Of a stretch of DNA of 64,000 nt, positions 61,027 through 64,000 are shown piece by piece. The translations under genes and the position numbers were made by a program. Below the pieces are notes generated by a model. It searched no databases and was not told the DNA's origin. It saw nothing but the letters and a program-made list of their open reading frames with translations. Numbering within the stretch: position 1 is the first letter of the stretch; the number at the start of each line of letters is the position of its first letter. This DNA is from Streptomyces kanamyceticus. GTDB taxonomy: Bacteria > Actinomycetota > Actinomycetes > Streptomycetales > Streptomycetaceae. Location of the stretch: contig NZ_CP023699.1 of the NCBI RefSeq assembly GCF_008704495.1, positions 2,108,001-2,172,000 on the forward strand, in the 5' to 3' direction.

Positions 61027-61055
61027 GACGGGGGCACCACCAAGGTGCCCCCGTC
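61027..61055 (-). terminator. Terminator hairpin after the aldo/keto reductase gene
   Basis: A 12-bp stem (GACGGGGGCACC with GGTGCCCCCGTC) with a 5-base loop starts about 28 bases after the stop of the minus-strand gene at 61083. It separates that gene from the LAL regulator, whose promoter must lie in the same 120-base gap. Confidence 0.7.
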
Positions 61056-61082
61056 ACGAACCGCTGACGCCTTGCCGGTGGG

Positions 61083-61955
61083 TCAGACCGCGGCAGCCAG
61101 GGCGTCGTACTCACCGTCGGTGAGGGTGATGCGGGCGGCCTCGGTGTTCTCCTCCAGGTGCGCGACCTGAGAGGTGCCGGGGATGGGCAGCATGACCGGG
61201 GAGCGGTGCAGCAGCCAGGCGAGGGCGAGTTGGGAGGGGCTGGCCCCGTGCTCCTTGGCGGCGGCGTCGAGCGGGCTGCCCGGGCGGGCGAGCTCGCCCG
61301 TGGCCATGGGGAACCACGGGATGAAGGCGATGTTCTCGCTCTCGGCGTACGCGAGGACGTCTTCGGCATCGCGGGTGGCGAGGTTGTAGAGGTTCTGCAC
61401 GGAGGCGATCTCCGCGATCGTACGGGCCTCCTTGAGCTGCTCGACGGTCACTTGGGAGACGCCGATGTGACGGATCTTGCCTTCCTGCTGGAGCAGGACG
61501 AGCTCGCCCAACTGGTCGGCGAGCGGCACCTGCTCATCGATGCGGTGCAGCTGGTAGAGGTCGATGCGCTCGACGCCGAGGTGGCGCAGGCTCAACTCGG
61601 TCTGCTGACGCAGGTACTCGGGGCGGCCCACCGGGCGCCAGTCGTCGGGACCGGGCCGGGTCGCCCCGCCCTTGGTGGCGATGACCAGGTCGTCGACGTA
61701 AGGGTGGAGGGCCTCGCGGATGAGCCGCTCGCTGACGAACGGGCCGTAGGCGTCGGCCGTGTCGATGAAGTTGATGCCCAGCTCCACGGCGCGGCGCAGC
61801 ACCCGTATCGCCTCGGCCGGGTCCTTGGGCTCGCCCCAGACGCCGGGGCCCGTGAGCTGCATGGCGCCGTAGCCGAGACGGTTCACTGTCAGGTCTCCGC
61901 CCAGCGCGAAGGTGCCCGATGCGTCTGCGATGCGGGAAGTATTCCGGTGGTTCAT
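61083..61955 (-). CDS. Aldo/keto reductase
   Basis: 290 residues from ATG 61955; the open frame to 62000 is an unlikely extension. The catalytic set is present: Asp and Tyr in INFIDTADAYGPFVSE, Lys in VIATKGGA and His in DLYQLHRID. GPGVWGEPKD at the N terminus and PIPGTSQVAHLEENTEAA near the C terminus are typical of the bacterial AKR group with NADPH. It reduces a carbonyl and would act on an aldehyde such as that formed by LuxC/LuxE, but such reductases are also common in general metabolism. It is divergent from the SDR gene. Confidence 0.87.
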   Translation of the reverse strand: MNHRNTSRIADASGTFALGGDLTVNRLGYGAMQLTGPGVWGEPKDPAEAIRVLRRAVELGINFIDTADAYGPFVSERLIREALHPYVDDLVIATKGGATRPGPDDWRPVGRPEYLRQQTELSLRHLGVERIDLYQLHRIDEQVPLADQLGELVLLQQEGKIRHIGVSQVTVEQLKEARTIAEIASVQNLYNLATRDAEDVLAYAESENIAFIPWFPMATGELARPGSPLDAAAKEHGASPSQLALAWLLHRSPVMLPIPGTSQVAHLEENTEAARITLTDGEYDALAAAV

Positions 61956-62269
61956 ATGCCCTATCTCTTTCACTTGGGAAGTGTGTAGCGATATCGACAC
62001 TGCTGGTCAGCTCTGACGAATAGGCAATCGAGGATAATTACGTCACCTACACCACGCGTCACATACGAAAGACCTTTATACACGGTGGCACGTGATCCAC
62101 AAGATGCCCTCACATAGCTGCCAGTAACACAGAGTGCCTACCGTCACGTTGAGTCGTCGCGGTTCCGCTCCCTATTGGAGAAACTCTCTCCGTACGCTAT
62201 TCAGGGAGAAGTCAGCGTCAGAGAAGTCCCCCGCGCGCTTCGCCACCAGTCAGAGCGAGGAGCCACGCC
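61956..62269 (+). other. Divergent control region between the AKR and SDR genes
   Basis: About 310 bases with no gene. It is rich in A and T around 62030-62100. A candidate plus-strand promoter is listed separately at 62175. TCAGAGCTGA and CGATATCG palindromes at about 61990-62020 could be regulator sites. Confidence 0.45.
62175..62203 (+). promoter_or_regulatory. Candidate promoter of the SDR gene
   Basis: TTGGAG (62175-62180) and TATTCA (62198-62203) are 17 bases apart, about 66 bases before the SDR ATG. Reasonable but not strong match to the vegetative consensus. Confidence 0.35.
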
Positions 62270-63118
62270 ATGCCGGATGAGGAAACCCGGAGCCAGGAAG
62301 TGCGCGGGCGCCTCGAAGGCAAGGTGGCCTTCGTGACCGGCGCCGCCGGCGGCCTCGGGCGCGGCCACGTACGGCGGTTGGCGGAGGAAGGCGCCGACCT
62401 GGTCGTCGTGGACATCTGCCGCCCCGTCGACACCGTGCCCTACCCGCAGTCGACGCCCGAGGAGTTGAGCGAAGCGGTCGAGGAGGTGCGGGCCCTCGGC
62501 CGTCGCGTCGTGGCGCGCCAGACGGACGTGCGCGACCGGGACGCCCTCCAAGAGGCGTACGACGCCGGGCTCGACGAGTTCGGGCAGATCGATGTCGTCG
62601 TCGCCAACGCCGGGATCGCACCGCTCCTCGTGGAGGACAGGGTGCAGGCCTGGCACGACGCCATCGACATCAACCTCACCGGCACGTTCCACACCATCGA
62701 GGTGGCCATCCCGTCCATGGTCGCCGCCGAGCGCGGCGGCTCGATCGTGATCGTCAGCTCCACCGCGGGCCTTGTCGGCATCGGCGGGGCGAGCAACGGC
62801 GGGCTCGGCTACGCCGCCTCCAAGCACGGCGTGGTCGGGCTGATGCGCACGTACGCCAACAACCTCGCCCCGCACAGCATCAGAGTGAACTCCGTGCACC
62901 CCACCGGAGTGGCCACCCGCATGGTCACCGACCCCTCCGTCGTCGACTTCGTCGCCCAGGACCCGATGCTGTCCGAGGGGGCGCCGAACGCCCTGCCGGT
63001 GGACACCATCGAGGCGGTCGACGTGTCCAACGCCGTCCTGTGGCTCGCCTCGGACGAAGCGCGTTACGTCACGGGGGTCACGCTGCCCGTGGACGCGGGG
63101 TTCATCAACCGCCGTTGA
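62270..63118 (+). CDS. Short-chain dehydrogenase/reductase, mycofactocin-coupled type
   Basis: 282 residues. The N-terminal cofactor loop is GKVAFVTGAAGGLGRGHVRRLAEEGADLVVVDICRPVDTVPYPQSTPEELSE; the DICxxxxxVPYPxxTPEDL-like insert is characteristic of mycofactocin-coupled SDRs. The active-site Ser, Tyr and Lys are in VIVSSTAGLVG and GYAASKHGVVGLMRTY. It likely oxidises an alcohol with a bound NAD(H) recycled by mycofactocin. The downstream amidohydrolase follows after 25 bases on the same strand and is co-transcribed. Mycofactocin genes themselves are not in the window. Confidence 0.85.
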   Translation: MPDEETRSQEVRGRLEGKVAFVTGAAGGLGRGHVRRLAEEGADLVVVDICRPVDTVPYPQSTPEELSEAVEEVRALGRRVVARQTDVRDRDALQEAYDAGLDEFGQIDVVVANAGIAPLLVEDRVQAWHDAIDINLTGTFHTIEVAIPSMVAAERGGSIVIVSSTAGLVGIGGASNGGLGYAASKHGVVGLMRTYANNLAPHSIRVNSVHPTGVATRMVTDPSVVDFVAQDPMLSEGAPNALPVDTIEAVDVSNAVLWLASDEARYVTGVTLPVDAGFINRR

Positions 63119-63143
63119 GCCACCGAGCCGGAGGTCGAGCTCC

Positions 63144-64000
63144 ATGACCGATCAGTACGCGGACACGATCCTGACAGGCGGGCGCGTCAAGACGTCGTCC
63201 GGCTGGGCCGACGCGCTCACCGTACGCGGCGGTGTCATCGAAGTGACCGGCGGCCGCGAGGAGGCGCTGCGGCGGCGCGGCCCCGGCACGCGCGTGGTCG
63301 AACTGGCCGGTGCCACCGTCCTGCCGGGCCTGCACGACGTGCACGTGCACCCGATCTACGCCGGAGTCCGCGAACGCCGCTGCAAGATCCCGCAGGGATC
63401 GACGCTGGCCGACACCCTCCGCATCGTGGCCGCGCACGCGTCCCGGGCCGCTCCCGGCGCGTGGGTGCTCGGCGGGCAGTGGGACACCTTCGCTCTCGGC
63501 GCCGTCCCTGACCGGACCATGCTCGACGCGGTCGCCCCCGACCGTCCTGTCCTCCTGGAGGACACCAGCGGGCACAGTTCGTGGGCGAACAGCGCGGCGC
63601 TCAGGGTCGCGGGCATCGGCCCCGGCACACCCGATCCGCCGGGTGGCATCTTCGAGCGGGACGCCGCGGGGAATCCGAGCGGCCTGCAGCGCGAGACCGC
63701 CGCCGATCTCCTCGCGCTCTCGGCGCCCAAACCGGCCGATGCCGAGGTGGAGGCGGCTCTGGAGTGGTCGCTCGGAGAAATGCTCTCCTACGGGATCACG
63801 TCGTTCACCGAGGCCGCGGTCGGGTTCACCGCGGGTCCGCGCGCCGAACTCCTCGCCTACACCCGGCTCGCCGCGCGCGGAGCGGTCAGGCAACGCGTAC
63901 GGCTCTGTCTCGTGTGGTCCCCCGTTGATCCTCTGTGCGAAGAGGTGATCGCGAACCGGAACCGGTACGCGAGCGACCACATCGCGCCCGACTGCGTGAA
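63144..64000 (+). CDS. Amidohydrolase, YtcJ-like (3' end outside window)
   Basis: The frame starts MTDQYADTILTGGRVKTSS at ATG 63144, 9 bases after GGAGG, and continues past the right edge (over 285 residues seen). The beta-strand one metal motif is LPGLHDVHVHPIYAG (HxH), and ALTVRGGVIEVTGG and VVELAGATVLPG are family blocks of the PF07969 amidohydrolases. The Asn/His-rich active-site strand GHSSWANSAALRVAGI follows. These enzymes hydrolyse amides or cyclic imides with one or two metal ions. The location after an alcohol dehydrogenase suggests a catabolic or tailoring pair, but the substrate is unknown. Only the N-terminal half can be judged. Confidence 0.82.
   Translation, partial: MTDQYADTILTGGRVKTSSGWADALTVRGGVIEVTGGREEALRRRGPGTRVVELAGATVLPGLHDVHVHPIYAGVRERRCKIPQGSTLADTLRIVAAHASRAAPGAWVLGGQWDTFALGAVPDRTMLDAVAPDRPVLLEDTSGHSSWANSAALRVAGIGPGTPDPPGGIFERDAAGNPSGLQRETAADLLALSAPKPADAEVEAALEWSLGEMLSYGITSFTEAAVGFTAGPRAELLAYTRLAARGAVRQRVRLCLVWSPVDPLCEEVIANRNRYASDHIAPDCV

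Overview
The window is high-GC actinobacterial DNA, almost certainly from a Streptomyces-type organism. GTG starts and 4-base gene overlaps (ATGA, GTGA) are common, and the gene families fit: eukaryotic-type Ser/Thr kinases, a LAL-type LuxR regulator, a Tat-exported flavin amine oxidase, LLM flavin/F420 oxidoreductases and a mycofactocin-type SDR. No complete RNA gene and no CRISPR array was seen. All assignments come from reading the sequence; no database search was run.

Layout. 0-11 kb is chromosomal-type gene content: a DUF1365 protein and FAD oxidoreductase operon, a membrane Ser/Thr kinase, an acyl-CoA ligase divergent from a GAF-LuxR regulator, a nested 127-bp tandem-repeat block, a small tautomerase, a LysR regulator with an AlkZ-like DNA glycosylase, and CorA. 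11-18.5 kb holds a poorly conserved stretch, a Tat amine oxidase, a CASTOR/POLLUX-type channel protein, a divergent cold-shock-domain protein and envelope proteins. 18.7-27.3 kb looks like a compact orphan metabolic locus: lipase-like hydrolase, degenerate P450-like protein, PlsC-type acyltransferase, discrete ACP, ketosynthase, a fused chorismate mutase-prephenate dehydratase and a benzoylformate-decarboxylase-like ThDP enzyme. 27.3-30 kb is a gene graveyard with frameshifted remnants (zinc-ribbon protein, Vsr endonuclease, CoiA-like protein) around a 3'-half tRNA-Pro fragment that looks like an old attachment site. An apparently intact PD-(D/E)XK-like gene follows.

32.0-37.3 kb is the most striking part. 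It is a tightly overlapping minus-strand operon of a 59-residue precursor-like peptide with two C-terminal-region cysteines, a tetrapyrrole-methylase-fold methyltransferase resembling borosin N-methyltransferases, two HprK-like kinase paralogues, an ABC exporter pair and an LLM flavin oxidoreductase. It reads as a RiPP cluster that does not fit a class I know.

37.8-51.7 kb has accessory and housekeeping genes: a 2H phosphoesterase, an HNH-like protein, a MarR-MFS efflux pair with a shared operator, decayed kinase and band-7 fragments, a surface-glycan operon (PIG-L deacetylase, GT2-GtrA fusion, divergent polytopic membrane protein), an amino-acid permease set and a decayed polysaccharide deacetylase. 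51.7-64 kb is a second candidate biosynthetic locus: F420-type LLM enzyme, histidine-phosphatase-family protein, LuxC-type acyl reductase, LuxE-type acyl-activating enzyme, DAO-family oxidase, a cyclophilin-fold/cucumopine-synthase-like protein, a LAL regulator, an aldo/keto reductase, a mycofactocin-type SDR and a YtcJ-like amidohydrolase that runs off the window.
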